A DNA stretch of 40,089 nt from Streptomyces sp. PKU-EA00015 (GTDB lineage Bacteria; Actinomycetota; Actinomycetes; Streptomycetales; Streptomycetaceae). Below the pieces are notes generated by a model. That model had not been told where the DNA came from. It saw only the letters and a list, made by a program, of their open reading frames with translations, and made no database searches. The position numbers and the translations under genes were made by a program. The stretch is from positions 1 to 40,089 of the forward strand of contig NZ_JABZEE010000067.1 of NCBI RefSeq assembly GCF_013387495.1, in the 5' to 3' direction. Positions 1 through 7,279 of this stretch are shown here, one piece after another; within the stretch, counting starts at the first letter, position 1, and each line of letters starts with the position of its first letter.

Positions 1-643
1 ACAGCTTCCCGGTGGACGCCTCGCGGGCGATCACGTCCTCGCGGCCGTCACCGCTGAAGTCGCCGTGCCGGACGAGGGCGTTCATGGCGTTCCAGCCGCT
101 GTTGCCGACCAGCCGTCCGGTGCCGTCGCCGGGCAGGAACCACAGACGGCCCGCCTTGTCCCGGACGAGGACGTCGGCCCGGAGGTCGGCGGTCAGGTCA
201 CCGAAGCCCGCCGCCTGGGGCGCGGTCGTCGCGTACCACTCCGGGTAGGGCGGGAGGATGCACTCCCGCTCGGTGGGGACGAACCTCACCGAGCTGGCGG
301 AGCCGTCCGCGTGGCCCCACTCGGTACCCGCGGGGTCGGGGGCCCAGATGTCGACGCCGCCGGCCTGGCCGTAGTTCGGGTCACCGTGCAGGCAGACGAA
401 CTTGGACGTGTGGTTCACGACGGTCTGGAACGTATTGTCCCAAGTGCCGAGCGTCGCCTTGTTCGCGTTCGTCTTGAACATGGTGCCTGTGCCGTTGTCG
501 CTCTTCCAGGCACAGAAATAGCCCGCCGGGCAGTCGCTGATCGCGGCCTGTGCGGGCGCCGCGCCCGCGCCGAGGAGCCCGAGCGAGGTGAGCCCCAGCG
601 TCGTGGCCATCGCGGCCAGGCGCCGAAGCAGAGATACGCGCAT
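1..643 (-). CDS. secreted I36-like / FG-GAP repeat protein, 3' end outside window
   Basis: Only the first 214 codons lie in the window; the frame is open to the left edge. The ATG at 643 follows a GGGAGG-like ribosome site. Residues 1-33 form a Sec signal peptide (MRVSLLRR, hydrophobic core, APAQAA cleavage). Residues 37-130 begin CPAGYFCAWKSDNGTG, a Cys/aromatic-rich pattern like the peptidase-inhibitor family I36 domain of streptomycete secreted proteins. From about residue 150 there are FG-GAP/VCBS-type units with Asp-rich loops (FGDLTADLRADVL, GDFSGDGREDV) that bind calcium in beta-propellers. The product is probably extracellular. Protease inhibition is a family association only; a glycan- or wall-binding role is equally possible. 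Confidence 0.8.
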   Translation of the reverse strand, partial: MRVSLLRRLAAMATTLGLTSLGLLGAGAAPAQAAISDCPAGYFCAWKSDNGTGTMFKTNANKATLGTWDNTFQTVVNHTSKFVCLHGDPNYGQAGGVDIWAPDPAGTEWGHADGSASSVRFVPTERECILPPYPEWYATTAPQAAGFGDLTADLRADVLVRDKAGRLWFLPGDGTGRLVGNSGWNAMNALVRHGDFSGDGREDVIAREASTGKL

Positions 644-854
644 GTCTTCCCTCCCTGACGCGGCGCGGAGAGACGCTCGACGCGCCGCGAGAGGAAGATA
701 CCGTGCCGCCGTGATCACTCCGTCGCGGGCGTTGCCGTACCGGGGCACCCTGACCGGCGGCCCCACCGCCAGGTCCTGAGCCGCCCCCGCCCCGACCGGC
801 GACCTTGCCCGACGACCACTTCCCCTGCGATCGACGGAACGACCGGAGGCCACC

Positions 855-2233
855 TTGCCCTCGATACACGACTTCGCGACCTGGGAGCCCTTGCTGCGGC
901 TCGTTCAGGCATCCAACGCGGAGCGGCTTGCCGCGCCGGGCGGATACGTGACCGGCCGGATCAGCCGCGGCAGTTGGAGCGTGCCCGTGCGGCGGCCCCA
1001 TCCCCGACCGGGACAGGCCGCCCAGGTCGAGGACATGCAGGACGAGTTCACCGCCGTGGAGCGCGTGAAGCGCGCGCTCACAGCGGACGGCGTGGACGAC
1101 ATCTCGTTCTTGGTGGAGAACGCGCCGGACGGGAAGACCGCGCTCAGTCTCTTCGACGCGGGTCCGGCCGTGGAGTCCGGCATCGGCACTCCCCACCCGG
1201 GTGCGCTGGTCCTGGTCGAGGGCGCCGTCCCCGAGCCCTGGCGTCGTCTTCCCGAGCCGGTGCCCGGCGCGGGACCGGCGCCGTCGGCGGACCTGACTCT
1301 GTTGGAGCGGACGCTCCGCGAGCGGCTTCCCGACGCCATCGGTGCCACCGAGGCGGAGATCGCCGAGACCGAAGCGCGCCTCGGCGTCGTGCTGCCCGAC
1401 GAGCTCAAGGTGCTCTACCGGGTGGTGCGGGGGAGGTGGGAGGACTGGGGCAACGACGACGAAGCAGCGGAACGCGTCGGCGAGGCGGTCGGTTGCGAGC
1501 TCTTCGCCCTGGGCTGTACATCGCGGACGCGGAGTCCCGTCCCTGCCCTTGGAAGTTCGCGGCGAGGGACGCGGTCGTCACTCCGCCGGACGCCGCGGTG
1601 CAGGGGCTGGTCGGCTCGCCCGGCTGGATCGTCTTCGGCGACAACGGCGGCGGTGACCGGGTGGCGGTCGACCTGACACCGGGCCCGGCCGGACACACCG
1701 GACAGATCATCATGATCGACCACGAGCAGAACATCGGCGCCGGACTGCGCGCCGACTCCCTCACCGACATGGTGGTGAACCGCCGCACCGACTGGTACGC
1801 CGGCCGTTCCTGGGAGCAGCCGCCCGTGGTGGCCCGGGTGAACGTCCGGAGCCTGGACAGCGTGGAGGCCGCCGCCCACCCCGACCTGGAGGTCCTGGGA
1901 ATCGGCGTGTGGGAGGGCGAGCCGCTCAGCCTCGCCCCCGTCGTCGGGCTTCCTCGACTGCGGACCCTCAGCGCCTACCCGGGTACGCTCGCCGATCCGC
2001 TGGAGATCGCCGAGCTGACCGGGCTGGAGTTTCTGGACCTCGGGCCCGAGGAGTGGCGCGTCCTGCTCGACGCCGACGCCGTCCCGCGCAGTCTGTCCGC
2101 CGCTTCCATCGAGGTGCAGGGCGACCGGCACCCGCTCCCGATCGTGGCCCTCGCCAACGAACTCCTCGCCCTGTGGGACCGTCCCCGGATCACCCGGACT
2201 GTCCTCGAAGGCCGCCTCGGCCCCGCCGCGTAG
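855..2233 (+). pseudogene. SUKH (SMI1/KNR4) family protein, interrupted by a frameshift
   Basis: A TTG start at 855 sits 5 nt after GGAGG (845-849). The first frame reads well to about 1511 (MPSIHDFATWEPLLRLV ... ETEARLGVVLPDELKVLYRVV ... ELFAL), then turns into Arg/Ser-rich nonsense that ends at 1676. The sensible reading resumes one base back in another frame (GLYIADAESRPCPWKFA ... PGWIVFGDNGGGDRVAVDL) and runs to TAG at 2233. One missing base near 1509-1513 explains this. The joined product would be about 459 aa with a central SMI1/KNR4 fold: the LGVVLPDELK helix and the W-x-V-FGDNGGGD strand are diagnostic. In bacteria SUKH proteins are commonly immunity proteins against polymorphic toxins. 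Either a genuine pseudogene or a sequencing indel. Confidence 0.75.
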
Positions 2234-2249
2234 CCGGCGGTGGCGGACC

Positions 2250-2291
2250 GCTGCAGCGGCGGATGACCGGAAGCGGAAACTCCGCTGCAGC
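2250..2291. terminator. hairpin between convergent genes
   Basis: Perfect 10-bp arms GCTGCAGCGG (2250-2259) and CCGCTGCAGC (2282-2291) around a 22-nt loop, just past the SUKH stop and facing the end of the hydrolase gene. There is no U-tract, as is usual in Streptomyces, so a bidirectional terminator is inferred. Confidence 0.4.
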
Positions 2292-2402
2292 ACCACCCGC
2301 ATCACCAGCCTCGTCCAAGCCGTCCTGACACTCCACCCGACCTGCTCGAACCGACGTGGGTGCGGCTCCCTCCGGAGGGAAGCGCTGAGCTGGGACAAGC
2401 CG

Positions 2403-3194
2403 TCACCACTGCGCGGCCCAGGCCAGGCTCTCGTCCGCGACCTGTTCCCAGCCCTCGTGGAAGCAGGTGCCGTGGTCGCGGTCCGGGTACTCGCGGTACT
2501 CGGTGACAGCTTCGGAGTGCAGGTGGCGGCGGTGGTTCTCGCGTACGACGCTCGGCGGGACGATGCGGTCGGCGGTGCCGGCGACCAGCAGCAGGGGGGA
2601 GCGGGCGTCGTTGCGGTAGTCCACGTAGGTGGCCGCCCGTGCCTTGGGGGTGAGGTTGGCCAGGCCGGCCTGGAAGAGTGGACGGCCGGGCCCGGGGATC
2701 GCCCAGGTGGCGCGTTCGCGGGCGGCCTGTTCCGCGGAGACGGTGTTGGCGAAAACGTAGTGGAACTGGCGCTCGGTGAGTGCCACGGTGCGGTTGAGGT
2801 TGGCGGGGTTGCCGAGCACGGGCCAGGCGGCGCGCAGCGCGGACAGCGGCAGGCCGAGAACGCCGCGGGGCTGGCCGGGGTGGAGTGCGACACCGGCCCG
2901 GCCCCAGCCGCGGTCCAGCAGGATCTGGGTGACCAGGCCGCCGAAGGAGTGGCCGATGATCACAGGCTGCTCGGGCAGGGCCCGCAGAAACGCCTCGTAG
3001 TGGTCGGCGATCTCCTTCACGCCCAGCCCGGCGGGGGCCTTGTCGTGGTCGAGCGGCTCGCCGAGCTCTGAGACGCCGGGCCAGGCCGGGGCATGCACGG
3101 TGTGCCCTTGTGCGACGTAGCGCTCGATCCAGGGCTGCCAGCTGTGCGGTGTCATCCAGAGGCCGTGGACGAGCAGGATGGCCTGTGCGGGCAT
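2403..3194 (-). CDS. alpha/beta-fold hydrolase
   Basis: 263 aa, full length for a single-domain alpha/beta hydrolase, without signal peptide, so cytoplasmic. Visible features: the oxyanion-hole segment ILLVHGLWMT (residues 6-15), the nucleophile elbow GHSFGG with Ser83, the acid Asp209 in VAGTADRIVPP, and the base His241 in DRDHGTC. The triad is therefore complete. The start has GGGAG about 5 nt upstream. It is divergent from the TetR gene at 3316, and a dyad lies between them, so it is the likely target of that repressor. This pairing is typical of inducible esterases or lactonases. The substrate cannot be read from sequence. Confidence 0.85.
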   Translation of the reverse strand: MPAQAILLVHGLWMTPHSWQPWIERYVAQGHTVHAPAWPGVSELGEPLDHDKAPAGLGVKEIADHYEAFLRALPEQPVIIGHSFGGLVTQILLDRGWGRAGVALHPGQPRGVLGLPLSALRAAWPVLGNPANLNRTVALTERQFHYVFANTVSAEQAARERATWAIPGPGRPLFQAGLANLTPKARAATYVDYRNDARSPLLLVAGTADRIVPPSVVRENHRRHLHSEAVTEYREYPDRDHGTCFHEGWEQVADESLAWAAQW

Positions 3195-3228
3195 GGAGGC
3201 TCCCCAAGATCGACGGCCGTCGCGTGGT

Positions 3229-3246
3229 AGACAGACCGTTCTTTCT
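3229..3246. promoter_or_regulatory. candidate TetR-family operator
   Basis: AGACAGACCGTTCTTTCT is an imperfect 18-bp palindrome (14 of 18 positions match its own reverse complement) in the 121-bp gap between the divergent hydrolase and TetR genes. Position and symmetry fit an operator for the adjacent regulator; binding is inferred. Confidence 0.5.
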
Positions 3247-3302
3247 CCCTAGCCTGGGCTGCCCAACGGCCGCTGTCAAACCGGCTGGACAAATGTGTCG
3301 GT

Positions 3303-3308
3303 TAGGTT
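3303..3308 (+). promoter_or_regulatory. -10 box for leaderless TetR gene
   Basis: TAGGTT matches the actinomycete TAnnnT -10 box and ends exactly 7 nt before the ATG at 3316. No Shine-Dalgarno sequence precedes that ATG, so transcription probably begins at the A of ATG. Confidence 0.5.
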
Positions 3309-3315
3309 TGCGTCC

Positions 3316-3882
3316 ATGAGCACCGAGACTTCCGTCAAGCCGCGCCAGCGCCTCCTGGACACTGCGGCGGAGCTGTTCTACGCGGAGGGCATCCAGGCCG
3401 TCGGGGTGGACCGGCTGATCTCCATGGCGGGGGTCACCAAGGCCACCTTCTACCGGCACTTCCACGGCAAGGACGAGCTGGTCCTGGCCTACCTCCACAC
3501 GCGTGACGAGGACATCCGCGCCCGCGCGGCGCAGGCGGCCGCGGCCGCGAAGGACCCCGGCCACGTCGTCGAACTGCTGGTAGCGGGCCTTGCCGAAGAG
3601 ATCTGTGAGCCGGGCTTTCGCGGCTGCCCCTTCATCAACGCCGCCGCCGAGTACCCGGACCCGCAGCACCCGGTCCGACAGCTGATCGCGGCGCACCGCG
3701 CCTGGTTCCGCAATACGCTGGCCGAACTGGCCGGCGCCTGCGGCCACCCGGCACCGGACGCGGCTGCGGCAGCCCTGGTGCTGCTGCGCGACGGTGCCAT
3801 GGCAGGTGGCTACCTCGACGGCCAGGACGCGGTCCGCACCCACCTGCGCAGCACCGCACGGGCCCTGCTCCGGGCGAACTGA
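3316..3882 (+). CDS. TetR/AcrR-family transcriptional regulator
   Basis: 188 aa from the ATG at 3316; an in-frame GTG at 3295 would add seven residues but has no better support. The N-terminus has the TetR DNA-binding domain: RQRLLDTAAELFYAEGIQAVGVDRL (residues 10-34), then helix-turn-helix SMAGVTKATFYRHFHGKDELV (36-56). The remainder is a helical ligand domain with the GFRGCPFINAAAEYPD segment (about residues 100-115) typical of the TetR subgroup next to hydrolases and oxidoreductases. It is divergent from the alpha/beta hydrolase, with a dyad at 3229-3246. It is likely autoregulatory and controls the hydrolase; the ligand is unknown. Confidence 0.9.
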   Translation: MSTETSVKPRQRLLDTAAELFYAEGIQAVGVDRLISMAGVTKATFYRHFHGKDELVLAYLHTRDEDIRARAAQAAAAAKDPGHVVELLVAGLAEEICEPGFRGCPFINAAAEYPDPQHPVRQLIAAHRAWFRNTLAELAGACGHPAPDAAAAALVLLRDGAMAGGYLDGQDAVRTHLRSTARALLRAN

Positions 3883-3951
3883 CCCGTCGTTCGACCGTCG
3901 AACCACGCCGCTCGGCACCGAGGAAGCCCCGTCGGATGTCGTTCCGGCGAC

Positions 3952-3975
3952 CACGCTGACGGCAACGTCAGCGTG
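3952..3975. terminator. 10-bp stem with GCAA tetraloop after the TetR gene
   Basis: CACGCTGACG (3952-3961), loop GCAA, CGTCAGCGTG (3966-3975). This is a perfect stem closed by a GNRA loop 69 nt after the TetR stop. It is a probable factor-type terminator. It also buries the GTG at 3973 of the next small ORF. Confidence 0.55.
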
Positions 3976-4107
3976 ACGAGACTGGTCGCCCTGCTGTCCG
4001 CCATGGCCGGCTTCCTGGTGACGGGCGTAGTGGTGTGCGGGCTCCTCGACATCCGGCCGGCAGCCGCGCGTGGGCCTCCCGGCAGAGGTAGGGGCTTTCC
4101 GCCGTGA
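3973..4107 (+). CDS. possible small membrane peptide A (44 aa)
   Basis: GTG-started 44-residue ORF. It has one hydrophobic segment, LVALLSAMAGFLVTGVVVCGLL (residues 4-25), then an Arg/Pro/Gly-rich tail. There is no ribosome site and the start lies in the right arm of the 3952-3975 hairpin, which weakens the case. Its stop overlaps the start of the next small ORF (GTGA at 4104-4107), a typical coupling arrangement. Not recognised; it may be a chance ORF or a remnant of a larger membrane gene. Confidence 0.25.
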   Translation: MTRLVALLSAMAGFLVTGVVVCGLLDIRPAAARGPPGRGRGFPP

Positions 4108-4220
4108 AGGTGGCATTCATGGCGGTCGCCGTCCCGCCCGTCCTCGCCCTGGGCTGCTTCACCCTCGTCGACACGATCAGGCGTGCGATGGGGGAGGGAT
4201 GGGGCGGATGGCGCCTGTAG
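4104..4220 (+). CDS. possible small membrane peptide B (38 aa)
   Basis: GTG at 4104 overlaps the TGA of the preceding ORF. The 38-aa product has one hydrophobic stretch, VAFMAVAVPPVLALGCFTLV (residues 3-22), followed by a basic/Trp tail. No similarity recognised. The paired TM character and the GTGA overlap are the only support. Confidence 0.25.
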   Translation: MKVAFMAVAVPPVLALGCFTLVDTIRRAMGEGWGGWRL

Positions 4221-4244
4221 GAAGGCCCGGGTCCGGCGGCCGGG

Positions 4245-4544
4245 CTACGAAACGCTGTGCCTGGGCTCTGACTTGAGGGACGTGACGAACGACGTCCAGG
4301 CCGGGGCCGTGACGGTGAGGACCGGGCCGCTCGGGACCTTGGAGTCGCGGACGGGGACGACGCCGGTGTGGGCGTCGCACACCTCGACGCAGTCTCCGCC
4401 GGTGCCGTTGCTGTAGGTGCTCTTGCGCCAAGGAGCGGCGCCCGGGAAGGCCTCGGCGACCTCCACGCAGTCCCCTCCGTCGCCGTTGCTGTAGGTGCTC
4501 TTGCGCCAGACAGCGGTGCTCAAGTCAATTCCGTTGCTTGCCAT
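4245..4544 (-). CDS. DUF397 domain protein with a duplicated motif
   Basis: 99 aa from the ATG at 4544 (MASNGIDLSTAVWRKS), chosen because GAGGA lies 8 nt upstream; an ATG three codons earlier is possible. DUF397 proteins are short partners of XRE/DUF5753 regulators in Streptomyces (the BldB/WhiJ-associated set) and are thought to act with them in developmental or toxin-antitoxin-like control. The signature WRKSTYSNG-x-GGDCVEV occurs twice (residues 13-28 and 39-54). Only the second copy continues into the usual VRDSKVPSGPVL end, so the first is a partial in-frame duplication. The start overlaps the stop of the XRE gene by 20 nt, so the two are coupled. Confidence 0.85.
   Translation of the reverse strand: MASNGIDLSTAVWRKSTYSNGDGGDCVEVAEAFPGAAPWRKSTYSNGTGGDCVEVCDAHTGVVPVRDSKVPSGPVLTVTAPAWTSFVTSLKSEPRHSVS
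4405..4508. repeat. 78-bp-period in-frame duplication inside the DUF397 gene
   Basis: The 26-nt segments at 4405-4430 and 4483-4508 are identical and exactly 78 bp (26 codons) apart. They encode the repeated WRKSTYSNG motif. The perfect DNA identity suggests a recent tandem duplication. Confidence 0.8.
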
Positions 4545-5379
4545 GTCGGTCATCCTCAGCCGCTTGCTCGATCAGGGCGAGGGACGCCTCCGGAGGCAGC
4601 GCGGCGGCCCTCAGCCGATCGTATGCCTTGCGGTACTGCTTCACGAGGGCCGGATCGTCGATGGTGTCCCCGCTGTACTGCGCCTCTGTGTAGATCAGGG
4701 GCGGGGCGTCGGGGAAGGTCATGATCTTGGCCGTGCCGAGCATGAGCGGGTGCGGTCCGCAGTTCCACGGAAGGATCTGGGGAACGATCCGGCGACGCCG
4801 TGCCAGCGCCGCGATGCGCTCCCACTGCTCGGCCGTCTGCTCCGGCGGAAGGATCGGTTGGCGCAGCAGGGACTCGGGGAGGATCGCCCAGTACTCCGGG
4901 GTCCTGTGGTTGTCCTCGAAGAGACGGGCCCGTGCCATCCGGGCGCTGACCTTCTCCTCCACCTCCTCGTCCGGGGCCAGCGGGTGCGCCGACCGCACCA
5001 CCGCGCGCGCGTACGCGTCCGTCTGCAACAGCCCCGGGATCAGCGTCGGGCACCACTCCTCGATGGTCTCCGCGTGCTTCTCCGCCTCCAGCACCCGCTC
5101 GAAGTAGCTCGCGTGCCCCCGCCGTTTCGCCTTCCGTACGTCCTCGCACCGTCGCTGGAAGAAGCCGTCCGTCTTGAGCACCTGGTCGACGTGCGCTGCC
5201 AGTTCCGCCGGCATGCGGCGCTCGCCGCGTTCGATCTCGCTGAGGTGGCTGGGGCCGTAGAAGCTGCCCTCGACCAGCTGCGTGAGCGTGAGCCCGGCCT
5301 CCTCCCGTTTCCACCGCAATTCCTTGCCGTAGAAGGTGGGGACGCCCGCCGAGCCGTCGATGTCCTTGCGCTGCCCCAT
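4525..5379 (-). CDS. XRE-family regulator with DUF5753 domain
   Basis: 284 aa, usual length for this family. The N-terminal helix-turn-helix (about residues 14-70) contains GKELRWKREEAGLTLTQLV and SHLSEIERGERRMP. The C-terminal DUF5753 domain (about 100-270) contains EEWCPTLIPGLLQTDAYARAV and the HPLMLGTAKIMTFPDAPPLIYTE segment. Such proteins (WhiJ-like) are DNA-binding regulators in Streptomyces development, each with its own DUF397 partner, here directly downstream and overlapping. An RsbW-like ATPase is encoded divergently, a common third member of these modules. The start is preceded by GGTGA with short spacing. Confidence 0.9.
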   Translation of the reverse strand: MGQRKDIDGSAGVPTFYGKELRWKREEAGLTLTQLVEGSFYGPSHLSEIERGERRMPAELAAHVDQVLKTDGFFQRRCEDVRKAKRRGHASYFERVLEAEKHAETIEEWCPTLIPGLLQTDAYARAVVRSAHPLAPDEEVEEKVSARMARARLFEDNHRTPEYWAILPESLLRQPILPPEQTAEQWERIAALARRRRIVPQILPWNCGPHPLMLGTAKIMTFPDAPPLIYTEAQYSGDTIDDPALVKQYRKAYDRLRAAALPPEASLALIEQAAEDDRHGKQRN

Positions 5380-5431
5380 CGTTCACCGCCCTTGGTGCCG
5401 TTACCGCCCGTTCCCCGGCCATTACCAACTC

Positions 5432-5446
5432 CACGTGGCGTACGTG
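5432..5446. promoter_or_regulatory. small palindrome in XRE/divergent gene gap
   Basis: CACGT-GGCGT-ACGTG lies in the 165-bp divergent gap, 53 nt upstream of the XRE start. It is a candidate autoregulatory site; only the symmetry and position support it. Confidence 0.3.
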
Positions 5447-5544
5447 CAGTTCAGAGCCGGGAGCCTGAACACTTTTCAAGCTACGTGCCCGGTGGGCAGT
5501 GTGTGAGTGATTCGTCACAGAGCGCACTGGAAGGTGTGAACCCC

Positions 5545-5748
5545 ATGCACGACCAACCCGACGCCCAGGACTGCGCCGAGGAGCTGCGAGCCGCACTCGC
5601 CGCGCACGGCATCACGCTGCCGTCCCTTGGTGTCGACCTGCCGACCTTCGCGGCCCGCTACCCGAACCGGCCGCTGATCGCGCTGGGCAACTGCAACGTG
5701 CTGACCGCCCGCGCGCTGGTCGCCGCCCTCCGCAAGGGAGCCGCGTGA
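5545..5748 (+). CDS. small conserved-type hypothetical protein (67 aa)
   Basis: ATG at 5545 with GGAAGG (5529-5534) 10 nt upstream; an in-frame GTG lies at 5536. The product begins MHDQPDAQDCAEELRAAL and ends VLTARALVAALRKGAA. It is mostly helical, has no signal or TM segment, and contains a GITLPSLGVDLPTF linker. I do not recognise a named family. It is divergent from the XRE regulator and its TGA overlaps the next ATG (TGATG, 5746-5750), so it is co-translated with the ATPase gene. Proteins of this size commonly accompany XRE/DUF397/ATPase modules in Streptomyces, so an accessory regulatory role is inferred. Confidence 0.7.
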   Translation: MHDQPDAQDCAEELRAALAAHGITLPSLGVDLPTFAARYPNRPLIALGNCNVLTARALVAALRKGAA

Positions 5749-6200
5749 TGCGACCACCCCTGACGCTGGAGCTGCTCGCCACACCGGCCGCCGTGTCCGG
5801 TCTCCGTCGCGCGCTCGGGGACTACGGCGCCGACCTCCAGCTCTGCGCGAGTGAACTCGTCACCAACGTGATCCGCCACGTCGGCGAGGGCGTCCCCGTC
5901 ACCGTCCGGGTGTCCTGCGACGGCGGCCGTACGCGCCTGGAGGTCACCGACCCCGACCCCCGGGTCCGGCCGGTCCTCTCCAAGGCCGCACATGACGACG
6001 AGACGGGCCGGGGCCTGGCGTTGCTCGACGCGCTGACTCTGCGATGGGGTGTGGGCCAGGGGCCCGCCAGCAAGACCGTGTGGTGCGAGCTGCCGGCCCG
6101 GCCGTCGGAAGGGGCCGCCGTCGTCGTCCGGTATCCGGGTGGGGATCAGGTCGGCGCTGTTCGTCACGGGCGACCTCATGACGCGACCGCGGGCGGTTGA
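5748..6200 (+). CDS. RsbW-like ATP-binding protein (HATPase_c_2)
   Basis: 150 aa. GHKL-type ATPase core: N-box LCASELVTNVIRHVG with Glu36 and Asn40, a G1 box degenerated to TDPDPRV (residues 68-73), and G2 box DETGRGLALLDALTLRWGV (84-102). These are anti-sigma-kinase-like proteins related to RsbW/SpoIIAB; Streptomyces has many, mostly orphan. It is coupled upstream (TGATG) and downstream (TGATG at 6198-6202). It sits opposite an XRE/DUF397 pair, the common context. Whether it phosphorylates an anti-anti-sigma factor is unknown; the altered G1 box may weaken nucleotide binding. Confidence 0.85.
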   Translation: MRPPLTLELLATPAAVSGLRRALGDYGADLQLCASELVTNVIRHVGEGVPVTVRVSCDGGRTRLEVTDPDPRVRPVLSKAAHDDETGRGLALLDALTLRWGVGQGPASKTVWCELPARPSEGAAVVVRYPGGDQVGAVRHGRPHDATAGG

Positions 6201-7174
6201 TGTCGGTGGCGTCCGTTTCAATTCCGGTCATGGACGAACGTGAAGAGCTCCACCTGGAAGAACTCCTTTCGGCGGTCCACCGGCTGGCCATCCCCGGCAC
6301 GGGCGACCTGGCGTGCGCGGAGGCGGGGCATCCGGCAGGGCACGTATGCCTGGCACCGTCGGCGGAGATCGGCCTTCCCGCGCTCCAGGAGGCGCTCGAC
6401 GGGCAGTACGGGCAGCCGCGCAACCTCGCCATGGGCGGGTACGCCGACCCGACCGTGACCGGGCGGACCGGGCTCCCGCTTCTGACGCCGTTCGGCGAGC
6501 GGATCGTCGAGATGCGCGCGTGGGCTTACGCGGACCGGTGGATCGGCTGCGGTAAGGCTCGCGACGGCGACGGTGACGGCGTCCGGCTCGTGGCGCTCGT
6601 CGCGGAACGGGATGATCCGGCTGCGGACATGGCCGAGGAGACTTCCTGGGTGGACGCGGTCGTCGCCGTCACGGGATGGGACACGACCCGCGTGCGCACG
6701 GTCGACTGGGCGGCGGTCGAGACCCGGCTCGGGACCGCGCTGCCGAGCGACTACAAGCGGCTCGCCGAGATCTTCGGGACGGGCGCCTTCGACGGATACC
6801 TCCAACTCCAGGTACCCGACGCGGCCTTCGAGAGCGGGGACATCGTCCGGCACACCGAGTGGCTGGGCGAGTGGGCCAGGACGCACAGCAGCGATCTGTG
6901 GACGCCGTACGAGGTGTATCCGGCGCCGGGCGGGCTGCTGAAGTGGGCGAGCTCCGAGCAGGCGGACGAGTTCTACTGGCTCACCGAGGACCCCGACCCC
7001 GACAAGTGGCCCGTCCTCGTGACCGAGGACATCCCCGACTCGTGGGTCCGGTTCGACGGCACGACCGCCGAGTTCGTCCTCCGGATGCTCACCGAACGGG
7101 AGCACCCTTTCTCGACGGCCCGCTACTTCGACACCCACTGGTTCGAGAGCTACGGGAGCGAGGACCGGCCGTGA
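6200..7174 (+). CDS. SUKH (SMI1/KNR4) family protein
   Basis: 324 aa from the ATG at 6200, which overlaps the ATPase stop; an internal ATG at 6230 (MDEREELHLEELL) is an alternative. The N-terminal half is not recognised. The C-terminal half (from about residue 170) is a SUKH domain: VDWAAVETRLGTALPSDYKRL, then FDGYLQLQVPD, GGLLKWASSEQADEFYWL and the closing DSWVRFDGTTAEFVLRML. The family is found as immunity proteins of polymorphic toxin systems and as cargo of heterogeneous immunity islands. No toxin gene is visible nearby. Cytoplasmic, no signal sequence. Confidence 0.8.
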   Translation: MSVASVSIPVMDEREELHLEELLSAVHRLAIPGTGDLACAEAGHPAGHVCLAPSAEIGLPALQEALDGQYGQPRNLAMGGYADPTVTGRTGLPLLTPFGERIVEMRAWAYADRWIGCGKARDGDGDGVRLVALVAERDDPAADMAEETSWVDAVVAVTGWDTTRVRTVDWAAVETRLGTALPSDYKRLAEIFGTGAFDGYLQLQVPDAAFESGDIVRHTEWLGEWARTHSSDLWTPYEVYPAPGGLLKWASSEQADEFYWLTEDPDPDKWPVLVTEDIPDSWVRFDGTTAEFVLRMLTEREHPFSTARYFDTHWFESYGSEDRP

Positions 7175-7279
7175 CACCCCCTGAGGGCCGGGTTGCCGGG
7201 AATGTCCGGCGGGGTGATCGCGGGCCGGGTGCTGCTGTACAGTCCGCGCCGCCCACGCCGCGACGTAAGGAACAGGTCC

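Noticed and set aside
2302..4116. 604-aa minus-strand frame across the hydrolase and TetR genes
   Set aside because: Low-complexity Arg/Pro/Ala translation, no domain, and it overlaps two well-supported genes in other frames.
4495..5544. Upstream part of the 417-aa plus-strand frame ending at 5748
   Set aside because: It is antisense to the XRE gene; only the last 67 codons after the ribosome site at 5529 are plausible.
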